From Gemmatimonadota bacterium (GTDB taxonomy: Bacteria > GCA-2686955), in NCBI GenBank assembly GCA_026991065.1, contig JALXCG010000534.1:1-17288 (forward strand): a stretch of DNA of 17,288 bases, written 5' to 3'. Position 1 is the first letter of the stretch. Every line of letters starts with the position of its first letter. Positions 7,701 to 14,405 of the stretch are shown here, piece by piece. The notes beneath the pieces are model-generated. The model was not told the origin of the DNA, ran no database searches, and saw only the letters and a program-made list of their open reading frames with translations. A program made the translations under genes and the position numbers.

Positions 7701-7908
7701 CCCGGAACTCTCGCACCAGCCGCGGAGCACCCTCCGGCGCAATCTCCATCACTTCGGAAAAATCCACAGCCACACCGAGATACCCGGAATCACGGACTTC
7801 GGCGAGACAGGCTTGGATACGGCCCGCGGAGTTGGCTTCCTGCAAAAGACCGGGACTACAGGACAGTAGCAACCTCGATCCGAATGACGTCCGCGCCTGG
7901 CGCGTCAT
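4738..7908 (-). CDS. divergent glycoside-hydrolase-superfamily protein (GH106-like architecture)
   Basis: This 1056-residue protein resembles the large TIM-barrel glycosidase-like proteins around GH106 (alpha-L-rhamnosidase-like). In order I see: an N-terminal barrel start with LLLSCSPGL, GYLGVAVDFSE and DLEFWPGID; YRETLMVLSGRGEE to GWCARHGLHLAGSFGEW (about 285-330), the place where relatives have 'WC..HG....GH'; LLLLDPLESAW (about 465-475), equivalent to the family's 'HPxxSAW'; a flavodoxin-like middle segment VDLVSEEQLERLGVV to RTRELIERFLALGGPVVAI (about 508-569); and a C-terminal jelly-roll region with WCLNGIPL and LLVGSFAL. No signal peptide is visible. Start: the ATG at 7908 overlaps the upstream stop (ATGA) and has GGGGAG before it; the in-frame GTG at 7914 leaves no room for that site. 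Substrate and even catalytic activity are unproven, because the usual family motifs are altered. Confidence 0.7.
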   Translation of the reverse strand: MTRQARTSFGSRLLLSCSPGLLQEANSAGRIQACLAEVRDSGYLGVAVDFSEVMEIAPEGAPRLVREFRESAANLDLEFWPGIDERKRTHAAMSAAASPWLMLWEQDAREPIPETQRAETLAFLLRRDGAVLLESVYIPVSGQRPLTWPASTVFLGRVVEAVEREARGDARGVAEGVIGIDALAALARLFAAEEGGAAGCTGVWLRATRSAHAQVPPANPEPVEASERSSAPAFWHAGQRRFYLPWMQGLAGAVLERHGVNLLERLPELLWRRANGRHQEARWAYRETLMVLSGRGEESAKSHARSPGALAGWCARHGLHLAGSFGEWGGLAAVARRDFTSRGWTEEIHEPWLIVDENLGLHAVIRAATTGRITGRVPALLLNDGPTTLAEWRWRLESLLVLGSLRWMVATARGGWIPTSAPAPAAAPARDPQQACARRHERVLNDHIAALAVALDALEERGDLLLLDPLESAWAVDSPADSVPLGILQRDLEQVIDTLVSQQRQVDLVSEEQLERLGVVESEGAARIRVGGVSAGALVLPPVARIRRRTRELIERFLALGGPVVAIRRGGGAQWSLNADAAALLADSRVCPLPADAIDEILAGVLARLYPPPLEIQTAVADPAPPVRVCWGRRSGRFCAFVVSLARDHPITLHLRVADPADRFTHIRDPRSGCSSPVVRPATALAGQVVRSGASREIPGSGETVALELPPGGSAWLESGGFEDGASPPAQMIVAPPAQRVWTLGPPQSVQPEGMSILPLFSNTANDLSAVSTPASSTALRVTHDFELSFPESSPVTSGAAASASGSIVALALLLPASLHSDWCLNGIPLRKAAPEVTTWLDQFGARAELACLGGRFDAGHVQSRWHSLDLREALRPGLNRLVGTIDRQTCALAPGEALPLLLVGSFALQSGSCAPPVLAPWPRRVTIGAAGIPGFSHFHGDLVYRWRVSGPLPAGTIRATLDLSPGQLPVAAASLALTVDDAAPLILPWPPFVADLTAALRVPGDHWLEVRALNCGGEPKSKPATSNNRGHNLRAGAVGLLTTPILRFHGPSQGS

Positions 7909-8579
7909 TGCCACTCCCCGCGCATCTCTTCGGCGGCGATGACACGCACCCGTATCCGACTGATCGTCGGGCTTTCACTCCGGCGGCGGGTTGAGAGTAC
8001 GGCTCGCCACTGCACGAAAGGCCCAACAACCGGCACCACCCGCATCGCCTCGCCCGGCCGTGCCGGAACCCGGATCCAGGGCGTCCACGCCGACTGATCC
8101 GGTGTTTCGGTACGCCCGGTTCGCAAGGTCCAGTCCACCGATGTTCCCGGGGGCAGATCACCCATCCACCACAGTTCCAGGGCCTGCGGCTCCCCATCTT
8201 CTATCGACACTACAGTCACCGGCGAAAGAACCACACCATGAGACAGATACGCCCGCTCCCCATCTGCTGCTACTTCGGAGTCGCGATCCACATCGAGCAC
8301 CAAGGCCTGCCCGGCGAGTCTCACATCCTCCAGCAGCGCGTCACGGGCGATCATTGCCGCGCCCATCCCATCCTTGTCCGCCAATGTAGCCAAAGTCATC
8401 CAGGGAACAACGATTGCGATCCCCGCCCGGCCGCCCCGGCGTTGGAACAACTGCCTGCCGTTGAGCGCGAGTTTCAGGATCCAGGTGAACAACACAATCC
8501 GCGGGCTCCGTTTGTGGCATCCAGCCGCGCTCGCCCTGGCGAAACTCTCCGCCCGTCGTGAAAGAGGCGCGGCCGACAC
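7905..8579 (-). CDS. hypothetical protein with C-terminal beta-sandwich-like segment
   Basis: The frame encodes up to 224 residues. The C-terminal half looks like a beta-sandwich module seen at the ends of many exported or sugar-active proteins: VDWTLRTGRTETPDQSAWTPW, FVQWRAVLSTRRR and SPTISRIRVRV. This is pattern recognition only. The N-terminus is uncertain: the first in-frame start is the GTG at 8579 with no clear ribosome-binding site, and later starts (the GTG of VLFTWILKL, or ATGs near MGAAMIARD) are possible. No convincing signal peptide is present. Its stop overlaps the start of the glycoside-hydrolase-like gene by ATGA, so the two are translationally coupled and the proteins probably act together. 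Confidence 0.6.
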   Translation of the reverse strand: MSAAPLSRRAESFARASAAGCHKRSPRIVLFTWILKLALNGRQLFQRRGGRAGIAIVVPWMTLATLADKDGMGAAMIARDALLEDVRLAGQALVLDVDRDSEVAADGERAYLSHGVVLSPVTVVSIEDGEPQALELWWMGDLPPGTSVDWTLRTGRTETPDQSAWTPWIRVPARPGEAMRVVPVVGPFVQWRAVLSTRRRSESPTISRIRVRVIAAEEMRGEWQ

Positions 8580-8796
8580 CGCTCTACGGACCGGTGAATG
8601 TCCGGTCTACTCACCTCATCGGCAGCGCATCCTCGGGGGATCTCTCCCACGTCCACTTCATGTCGAAACTGGCACGATTCAGAACACCCGGTGCCGGCGC
8701 GAACCCCCCGATGGAGGGAACTTTGGGGGGGAATTTGAGGGAAACGGCCCCTCTCCCCGGCAGATCCACGGATGACCGCTGCCTGCTATCTCTGCA
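8580..8796 (-). other. 217-bp gap with a possible small or remnant reading frame
   Basis: Between the SDR stop and the hypothetical gene the minus strand has a 52-codon frame from a GTG at 8769 to a TGA at 8611. Part of it reads VPSIGGFAPAPGVLNRASF and then MKWTWERSPEDALPMR, which looks more protein-like than random GC-rich sequence. There is no good ribosome-binding site. It may be the end of a degraded gene, the displaced N-terminus of the next gene after a frameshift, or chance. Confidence 0.25.
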
Positions 8797-9840
8797 TCAG
8801 TGGGCTTGTGCCCAGCCAGAGTTGGCGATCCCGATGGAGCCGCCCTCGGTACTCCCGAAAACAACCCGGGGCAGCGGGCCATGCCCATTGCGAATCAGCG
8901 CCGCAACCACTTCATCATTGGGAATCGGTACCTGCTCGGTGCGCGGGATGCGACGCCGGGTGCCCGCCGGGTGCAGGTATTCGCGCACCACATCCGCGCG
9001 CAATGGAATCTCGCCGGTCAGTACGATCGCATCCACTTCCTCACCGGGAGGATCGGTAAACAGAGCGACCCGCTCCCGCGTCAGCAGATCGCCGGGACAC
9101 ACAGCCAGGAAACGCGCGGCCAATCGCACCAGGCCGGCGTGAATGTGCACCCGCGGGCGGCGCATGCGCGTGCTCACGTCTTCGACCACATCCACCAGGG
9201 AGTGGAACGGCATCACCTCGGGACCACGCAGCACAACCGTCTTCCCAATGCTGCTCGACTGCCCCAGTGCGGCAACCAGGACGTGAACGACATCGTCCAC
9301 GTGGATGGGACTCACCTCAGTCGTGCCATCACCCACCAACGGTACAAACGGCCAACGCAGCAGATCGGCGAGCCGGTTCACAATGTGATCCCCCGGCCCA
9401 TAGATCACCGATGGACGCACAATCGTCCAGTCCAGATCACTCGCTCGCAACGCCTCTTCGGCACCATATTTGGCACGCAGAAACTTGCTCCGGGCGGCGG
9501 CGGAAGCTCCGCGCGCACTCACGTATACAAAGCGTGATATGCCTGCGCGATGCGCTTCCGCGATGAGCCGCTTGGTCCCTCCCCGAATCACCTGATCAAA
9601 ACGCTGCCGGCGCCCCTCGGCAAAAATCCCGGCGAGATGGATCACTGCGTCACACCCATCGAACACCCCCAGAGATCCGGTATCGGAGGTGAGATCCATG
9701 GGTATCGCTGAAACGCGTTCTAACCCATTGTAGTCTCCCACCCGCCTACCCAAAGCACAAACCTCATGGCCGCAACTGAGCAGCAGACGCACAAGATGTC
9801 TGCCAAGAAAACCTGTGGCGCCAGTTACGGCGATGCGCAT
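8797..9840 (-). CDS. NAD(P)-binding atypical SDR / NDUFA9-like epimerase-family protein
   Basis: The 347-residue product belongs to the extended/atypical short-chain dehydrogenase-reductase group that includes NDUFA9-like proteins. The N-terminus has the Rossmann glycine motif GATGFLG (residues 7-13), followed by DAVIHLAGIF, a strand FVYVSARGA, then SKFLRAKYGAEEAL and LDWTIVRPSVIYGPGDH. The second half has the typical PLVGDGTTEVSPIHVDDVV. At the place of the catalytic YxxxK it has F120-x3-K124, so classical dehydrogenase/epimerase chemistry may be lost. I chose the ATG at 9840 because it starts the Rossmann fold and has GGGAGA at the right distance; an upstream in-frame start adds 47 residues of unrelated sequence. 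It precedes the two coupled minus-strand genes by 217 bp. Confidence 0.85.
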   Translation of the reverse strand: MRIAVTGATGFLGRHLVRLLLSCGHEVCALGRRVGDYNGLERVSAIPMDLTSDTGSLGVFDGCDAVIHLAGIFAEGRRQRFDQVIRGGTKRLIAEAHRAGISRFVYVSARGASAAARSKFLRAKYGAEEALRASDLDWTIVRPSVIYGPGDHIVNRLADLLRWPFVPLVGDGTTEVSPIHVDDVVHVLVAALGQSSSIGKTVVLRGPEVMPFHSLVDVVEDVSTRMRRPRVHIHAGLVRLAARFLAVCPGDLLTRERVALFTDPPGEEVDAIVLTGEIPLRADVVREYLHPAGTRRRIPRTEQVPIPNDEVVAALIRNGHGPLPRVVFGSTEGGSIGIANSGWAQAH

Positions 9841-10328
9841 TTTGCTCTCCCAATCGGCCTCGGTGTGGTGTATGGACACCCGCGGATCTGGTGAGAGGTC
9901 CCCCGGCGGGTGCGACGATGAAAGCGGCGTGGCTTCGGTTGCCTTACTTATCGGCTGGCGGTTTAGCCGGCTCGCAGCCACAGCAGCGAAAATTATTGGG
10001 TTCGATGATTGCCATTGTCACCCCGCCGGGGAAGCCACGCAAAAGGAAAAGAGCGGCAGCCTTGGGATTTCATTGCCACCGTGGACCTGGCTCGGCTCAC
10101 CAAACCACGCCGCAACCCGGGAGTGCACAGGTAAGCCTCTGGTATCCAGTAGATTATGAAAACCAGAGAAAAATCGATGAAGTCGGGCGGCGCGGATCAG
10201 GGTTGCGATTGTCGACTGCTTGGCTCAGAATGGACCAGGATAGCAGTTTATTGCAACTGCGTACTCGCCCGGCTTCGGTCGGGCGCCGTTTTAGGAGACC
10301 CGTCATCAAATATCAGAGGAGACCTCTA
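9841..10328. other. 488-bp divergent intergenic region
   Basis: This gap separates the minus-strand SDR gene from the plus-strand cysteine-rich gene, so it must hold promoters for both. I could not settle on a -35/-10 pair for either. Reading frames crossing it have low-complexity or unlikely composition and no family pattern. The only clear structure is near the right end: a TTCG-loop hairpin at 10266-10285 and the repeated AGGAGACC sequences described separately. Confidence 0.5.
10266..10285 (+). terminator. hairpin with UUCG tetraloop in the leader of the cysteine-rich gene
   Basis: CGCCCGGC, loop TTCG, GTCGGGCG forms an 8-bp stem (one G-T pair) closed by C(TTCG)G, an unusually stable tetraloop. 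CCGTTTTAGG follows, giving a short T-tract three bases after the stem. It lies 43 bases before the start codon at 10329. It may be an intrinsic terminator, an attenuator, or a 5' stabilising hairpin of the mRNA. Confidence 0.45.
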
Positions 10329-10331
10329 ATG
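10293..10331 (+). promoter_or_regulatory. duplicated AGGAGACC with hairpin-embedded ribosome-binding site
   Basis: AGGAGACC occurs at 10293-10300 and again at 10317-10324, 24 bases apart. The second copy is the ribosome-binding site for the ATG at 10329 (GGAG, 7 bases upstream). It also sits in AGAGG-AGA-CCTCT (10315-10327), a 5-bp hairpin that would hide the site in the mRNA. Regulation by occlusion is inference. Confidence 0.45.
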
Positions 10332-10703
10332 AGAGTGCCCATCGCCCGTTCCATTTCCGCCATCGCCGTTGGAATTATCGCCCTGAGCATCCAGGTGCCG
10401 CACGCCACCGCTCAGGACGCCGCTCCGCCCAAGGCCTGCTGCGCGGCCGCCAAAGCCGGTTCCGCCAAGGATTGCAAGCTGGACGCAAAAGAGTGCAAGG
10501 CGAAGATGCCCGAGTGCAAGGCGAAGGGTACCGAGTGCAAAACAGACGCTGCGGGGTGTATCCACGCCCTCGGTAGCGAAGCAGCCGCCCCAAGCAACGC
10601 GAATCCGCAAACGACTAAACTGACCAAGCAGTGCTGCATCGACGCAGTCAAGGCCGGTAAGAAGCCCTGCTGCGTGAAGCCCGAAGCGACTGACGCCGGC
10701 TGA
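10329..10703 (+). CDS. exported cysteine-rich protein with CX6 repeats
   Basis: The product has 124 residues. MRVPIARSISAIAVGIIALS continuing to ATA (residue 28) is a Sec signal peptide, giving a mature protein of about 96 residues with 11 cysteines. Five cysteines (C49, C56, C63, C70, C77) are spaced exactly seven apart. This core is flanked by two similar modules: KACCAAAKAGSAKDC (35-49) and KQCCIDAVKAGKKPCC (100-115), both K-x-CC-x3-A/V-KAG-x4-C. The linker between C77 and C102 is Ala/Ser/Asn/Pro/Thr-rich. Lysine and acidic residues fill the rest, with almost no aromatic residues. I do not recognise a family. Metal binding or a redox-active/disulfide-stapled envelope protein are possible. 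The start is supported by a strong GAGGAGA site. It is monocistronic and convergent with the symporter gene. Confidence 0.72.
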   Translation: MRVPIARSISAIAVGIIALSIQVPHATAQDAAPPKACCAAAKAGSAKDCKLDAKECKAKMPECKAKGTECKTDAAGCIHALGSEAAAPSNANPQTTKLTKQCCIDAVKAGKKPCCVKPEATDAG

Positions 10704-10759
10704 TCCACACCCCTACAGCAGTTCGCCTTGGGCTGTTGTGCCTCTCGCCGTGGCGCTGG

Positions 10760-12229
10760 TCACGCCGCGGCATCTGCGTCTCTTGGCGGTGCCCCAAAGA
10801 GAGAACCGACCCCCCAGGTCCACGCCGTGCCTGCCACAATGAACCACTCCCACGCCAGGGGTGAGTAGTTGTAAAGCACAATCACCAGTCCAACGGCCGA
10901 GAGCATCGCCACGGCGTTGCCCAAGTCGCTGCCCCTGCGGCCGGTGACCGCGGTCAAGAAGACCCCCAGCAGACTGCCATAAGTAAAGGTGCCGATCTTG
11001 AATCCGAGCCAGAGGATATTCTCGGTTCGCTCAAAGAGGAGCGCCAGCACCACCAGCGCGCAAGCGAAACCAACCACCAAACAGCGAGAAACCCACAACT
11101 CTCGCTGTGGGTTTGCAGTGCCACGCCGGAAAAACGGCCGGTAAAGATCCACCACGACGCTGGAGGAGAGTGCATTCATGGCGGAATCGAGACTGGACAT
11201 GGCGGCCGCCAACAGAGCCGCGAGCAGCAGCCCACGCAATCCCGCGGGCAGCGCCGTGACAATGAAGTAGGGGAAAACGTAGTCCGGCTTGCCGTCGGCC
11301 ACGAAATCGGTAACCGCCGCGGTCGGAAAAGCCTGGTAGAAGACGAAAAGAGCTGCCCCCAGTCCAAGAAAAAGAAAGCTCATGGGAAAATCGAAAATGC
11401 CGGTCAGAACAATCGCCCGTTGAGAACCGCGCAGTGATCGACAACTGAGCATCCGTTGCACCAGGTCATGGTCGGTACCAAATGCCGCGAAGCTCAAGCA
11501 CAGCCCGCCGAAGAAGGCGGCGGGAAAGGCACCGGCATTGGTCGGATCGAGGGACCAATCGAAGACCTGGAACTTGCCCGCCTGATGGCCGAGAGACCAA
11601 AGTTGCTCAAGTCCACCCGGTAGCGCCTGAATGATGACCCAAAGTGCCACCAGAGGTGCTCCGACCAAGAGCCCGAATTGGAGTACGTCGGTCCAGATGA
11701 CCGCGCGGATCCCGCCCAGCGTGGTGTAAAGCACCGCCACAAAAGCCACCGCGGTCACTGCCACGGAGAGCGGGACATTCAGCACGACCGAGATGGCAAT
11801 GCCCACGCCCAGCAGTCGAACCGAGCTGGCCAAGAGCCGTGTCACCAAGAAAAAGAGCGTGCCCGCAGTGTGACTGATCGGCCCGAAGCGCTGCCCCAAA
11901 AGCTCATAAACCGTGGTCACTCGACCGGCATAGTAGGCAGGCAGGAGTAGCACCGCCACCAAGCTGCGCGCCACCAACGAACCGATCCCAAACTGCACGT
12001 AGCCGAGGTTTCCCTGAAAACCGGCCCCAGGGACGCCGATGAAGGTCAAGGCCGAAGCTGCGGTCGCAACCACCGACAGCATGACCGGCAGCGATCCCAC
12101 GCTGCGCGAGGCCAGCAGAAACTCCCCGGAATCCCGGGGACGGCCACGCGCGGCGAACCAGCCGATCGCCGCCACGATCAGGGCGTAGCCGAGGAGAACC
12201 AGTAGATCAATCGGTGCAAGGGTTGCCAT
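10760..12229 (-). CDS. sodium:solute symporter (SSS/SLC5 family)
   Basis: The 489-residue product is a secondary transporter of the inner membrane with about 13 hydrophobic helices. The N-terminus MATLAPIDLLVLLGYALIVA leads into helix 1; then GEFLLASRSVGSLPVMLSVVATAASALTFIGVPG is the typical SSS helix 1b-2 region. DVLQFGLLVGAPLVALWVI, FGTDHDLVQRMLSCRS and, at residues 345-356, SSLDSAMNALSS (the region that carries Na2-site serines in LeuT-fold SSS proteins) all support the family. Substrates in this family range from sugars and sialic acid to amino acids and carboxylates, and nothing here decides among them. The ATG at 12229 starts the first helix correctly but has no clear ribosome-binding site; an ATG at 12274 would add 15 residues. 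It is divergent from the pilus operon. Confidence 0.9.
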   Translation of the reverse strand: MATLAPIDLLVLLGYALIVAAIGWFAARGRPRDSGEFLLASRSVGSLPVMLSVVATAASALTFIGVPGAGFQGNLGYVQFGIGSLVARSLVAVLLLPAYYAGRVTTVYELLGQRFGPISHTAGTLFFLVTRLLASSVRLLGVGIAISVVLNVPLSVAVTAVAFVAVLYTTLGGIRAVIWTDVLQFGLLVGAPLVALWVIIQALPGGLEQLWSLGHQAGKFQVFDWSLDPTNAGAFPAAFFGGLCLSFAAFGTDHDLVQRMLSCRSLRGSQRAIVLTGIFDFPMSFLFLGLGAALFVFYQAFPTAAVTDFVADGKPDYVFPYFIVTALPAGLRGLLLAALLAAAMSSLDSAMNALSSSVVVDLYRPFFRRGTANPQRELWVSRCLVVGFACALVVLALLFERTENILWLGFKIGTFTYGSLLGVFLTAVTGRRGSDLGNAVAMLSAVGLVIVLYNYSPLAWEWFIVAGTAWTWGVGSLFGAPPRDADAAA

Positions 12230-12375
12230 GGGGACCAGAGAATACACTGCCCATTGCCGGCGGCAAGAGCGCATGCGCAGGAAAAGTCAAGGTATCGCTG
12301 TGGCAACCGAATTAGAAGCCAGGACGCACCTTGGCGTCAGTCAGCGGAACATGCATCAGCAGCAGAGTTCGGTTC
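12230..12375. promoter_or_regulatory. divergent promoter region, symporter / pilus operon
   Basis: The symporter (minus) and the pilus operon (plus) start on either side of this 146-bp stretch, so it should carry both promoters. I do not see a convincing sigma-70 or sigma-54 site. On the plus strand AGGA precedes a TTG at 12331 by 6 bases, which offers an alternative start for the first pilus gene. Confidence 0.3.
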
Positions 12376-13797
12376 ATGCTTACTTGTACGGTTGAACATG
12401 GCGAGTTGCGATTCCATCGAAAAGCCCGGCGCTCGGGCTGGCAAGATGTGTGGACGATGGAAACCGCGGCGCTGCTCAATGCCAGCGAAGGGCAAACAAC
12501 CGAAAAGCCAAACAAACTTGCCAAGGAGTCACTAAAGGTCCTGTTGGTACCTGACTATTGGCTGACGACCCGAACCTACAAGCTGCAAACCAAGAAGAAA
12601 AGTGTGGTCGACGCCTTCCTGACACGCAAGCTCAAGGATGAACTCAGCGGAATGCCGGGCGCCGAGGCATTCTTCAGTTATCGCTTCTTCTCAAGCCGCG
12701 CGGGCGAAAACCGCATCCATACGGTGCATCTACAGGAACCGGCCGTGCTCGACCTGTATGCCGCTCTACAACGTCTGGGATTGGCGCCGTGGCGCATCAC
12801 CTCCCCCGCGTTGCTGTGGGAAATGGAGTTGCGGCAGCTCTTCCCAACCTTTGATCAGGAGCGTTCAGCGCTCCTCCACATCGTCGACGGAGAGTGCTTT
12901 CAGTACTTCTTCGACCGCGGCCGTTTCCTCTTTTCACGCAACCTGGCTCTTGCCCCTTTGGAGCCCGACGGCGCGGTGGATTTCGCTGATGTGATCTTCG
13001 AGGCGACCCAATCGCAGCGCCTTTATGCGCAGAAGACACAAACCGAGGTCAGCGTCTTCTATCTCTTGGCGGCAACCAACGCCAACGCTCCCGATGCAGA
13101 GTTTTTTGCCAAGGGACTCGGCAAGACGGTGGTCGACCTGACGGCCGAAGAGTCCGTCCCGGCGACATTGCGCAAACTGTGCGACTGCGATAGCAATGCG
13201 ATTGCACGGGAGTTCATTCGAACCACGAAACTCACCCGAATCCCCGGAGTTTCGCACATCGCCACCGAGCGCGAACTCTTCTGGCGTCCCATTCAATGGA
13301 GTGGAATTGCGGCGGGTTTGGTAGCAACGGCGTGTGCCGGTGCAGTCTTCGCCTCGCTCTGGTCCATGAGTGTCACCACCAGCGCGGCTCTGCCCGGAAG
13401 TGGGAGTCTGAGTGCCTCGGAACGGCGCCAGGCACTGGCAGAATATGAGACTGCCCTCGATCAGGTTTTGGCTGACGCCACACGCCCCAACATCGTTCGG
13501 ATTGCACTCCATGCAAGTGCCGCCATTCCTCCCCAAATACGCGTGTATTCCATCAAAGCCGAGACATCCGATACCAAAAACATCGAGATCATAGGAGAGG
13601 TCGACGCCGGCAACACACGTGAGTTGGAGGCAACACTGGGAACCTTCATTGATCATCTCCACCAAGAGCTGCCCAATACAGCCACTCTTTCGCTCAGCGA
13701 CATCACGGTCAATCGCGTTGCCACGGACGCCATTTCCAATGCCGTGGCGACCCAAGCTCCTCGCTTCTCTTTCAAACTGGAACTGCCAGCCACATGA
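12376..13797 (+). CDS. GspL/PilM-PilN-like pilus assembly protein
   Basis: The 473-residue product looks like a single-chain version of the inner-membrane alignment proteins PilM and PilN, as in T2SS GspL and MSHA MshI-like proteins. About residues 1-300 are a soluble cytoplasmic domain of actin-like appearance (LTCTVEHGELRF at the start, LLHIVDGECFQYFFDRGRFLFSRNLAL in the middle). One transmembrane helix follows at about 308-330 (IAAGLVATACAGAVFASLW), then a periplasmic part of about 140 residues with LAEYETALDQVL and IEIIGEVDAGNTRELEATLGTFI, resembling the PilN ferredoxin-like domain. It would link the cytoplasmic motor to the periplasmic PilO/PilP proteins. The ATG at 12376 begins the first strand; a TTG at 12331 has a better ribosome-binding site and would add 15 residues. 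The stop overlaps the next start by ATGA. Confidence 0.72.
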   Translation: MLTCTVEHGELRFHRKARRSGWQDVWTMETAALLNASEGQTTEKPNKLAKESLKVLLVPDYWLTTRTYKLQTKKKSVVDAFLTRKLKDELSGMPGAEAFFSYRFFSSRAGENRIHTVHLQEPAVLDLYAALQRLGLAPWRITSPALLWEMELRQLFPTFDQERSALLHIVDGECFQYFFDRGRFLFSRNLALAPLEPDGAVDFADVIFEATQSQRLYAQKTQTEVSVFYLLAATNANAPDAEFFAKGLGKTVVDLTAEESVPATLRKLCDCDSNAIAREFIRTTKLTRIPGVSHIATERELFWRPIQWSGIAAGLVATACAGAVFASLWSMSVTTSAALPGSGSLSASERRQALAEYETALDQVLADATRPNIVRIALHASAAIPPQIRVYSIKAETSDTKNIEIIGEVDAGNTRELEATLGTFIDHLHQELPNTATLSLSDITVNRVATDAISNAVATQAPRFSFKLELPAT

Positions 13798-14405
13798 AAA
13801 ACTCCATTGCCCGTCGCTGGATCTCCATGGCAGTCATTTGGTGCGCTGCGGTGGCGCTGACGTGGAGCAACCTGCGAACCGCCAATCACATTCGCAGCGT
13901 GCGTCGTACCCACGCGGATGAAGAACTGGTGATTCGCTTTTGTGATGCGCACCAGGAGCAGATGCAGAGGATGCGGGAACAGATTACCCACTACTCGATC
14001 ACGGCCCCATCTACCGAGCTGGGACAACTCATAGCGCGGGAGTTGATCGCGGCCGACGCGACAGCCGCGGACATCACCGATCTCGCCACCGAGTTTCACT
14101 CGGGCAACGCCGAAAGCGGCACCATCCGCCTGCAACTCAACTTCACGGCCAGCGCGCCGGCAGCCTTTCAGTTCATCGATCGGATCGAATCCGCTCACCA
14201 CTTCTTCGCCATCACCGCACTCTCACTGGTCACCGACAACGCGCTACCGCTGCTCAGATGTTCCATCGAAGTGCGTTGCCGCATCGATGTTCCACACCAG
14301 GAAAATGTCTCCGAATTGCCGCCGCTGGCACAGGCTTCGGCCGACACCGCGCAGTCTTTCTCCCGAGACCCCAAAAGCCTTCGGGGCATCCAGCCTGTCT
14401 CATGA
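13794..14405 (+). CDS. PilO/MshJ-like inner-membrane pilus assembly protein
   Basis: The 203-residue protein has one N-terminal transmembrane helix (about 9-27, WISMAVIWCAAVALTWSNL), then a predicted helical stretch (HADEELVIRFCDAHQEQMQRMREQI) and a periplasmic domain with GTIRLQLNFTASAPAAFQFIDRIESA and FFAITALSL. This is the layout of PilO: membrane anchor, coiled coil, ferredoxin-like domain in which 'xxFxxxxxFIxxIE' precedes a strand. PilO dimerises with PilN and supports the secretin through PilP. Sequence similarity is too low to name it firmly; position between a PilM/N-like and a PilP-like gene supports the call. Start and stop both overlap neighbours by ATGA. The last 30 residues or so are polar and probably disordered. 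Confidence 0.68.
   Translation: MKNSIARRWISMAVIWCAAVALTWSNLRTANHIRSVRRTHADEELVIRFCDAHQEQMQRMREQITHYSITAPSTELGQLIARELIAADATAADITDLATEFHSGNAESGTIRLQLNFTASAPAAFQFIDRIESAHHFFAITALSLVTDNALPLLRCSIEVRCRIDVPHQENVSELPPLAQASADTAQSFSRDPKSLRGIQPVS

Noticed and set aside
4888-7942. Several long plus-strand frames across the glycoside-hydrolase-like gene
   Set aside because: High-GC antisense frames with Arg/Pro/Ser-rich translations; the minus-strand frame has the recognisable domain order and coupled start.
9815-10159. Possible 114-codon plus-strand gene in the SDR/cysteine-rich gap
   Set aside because: It starts inside the SDR gene on the opposite strand, has no ribosome-binding site, and its composition shows no domain or signal.
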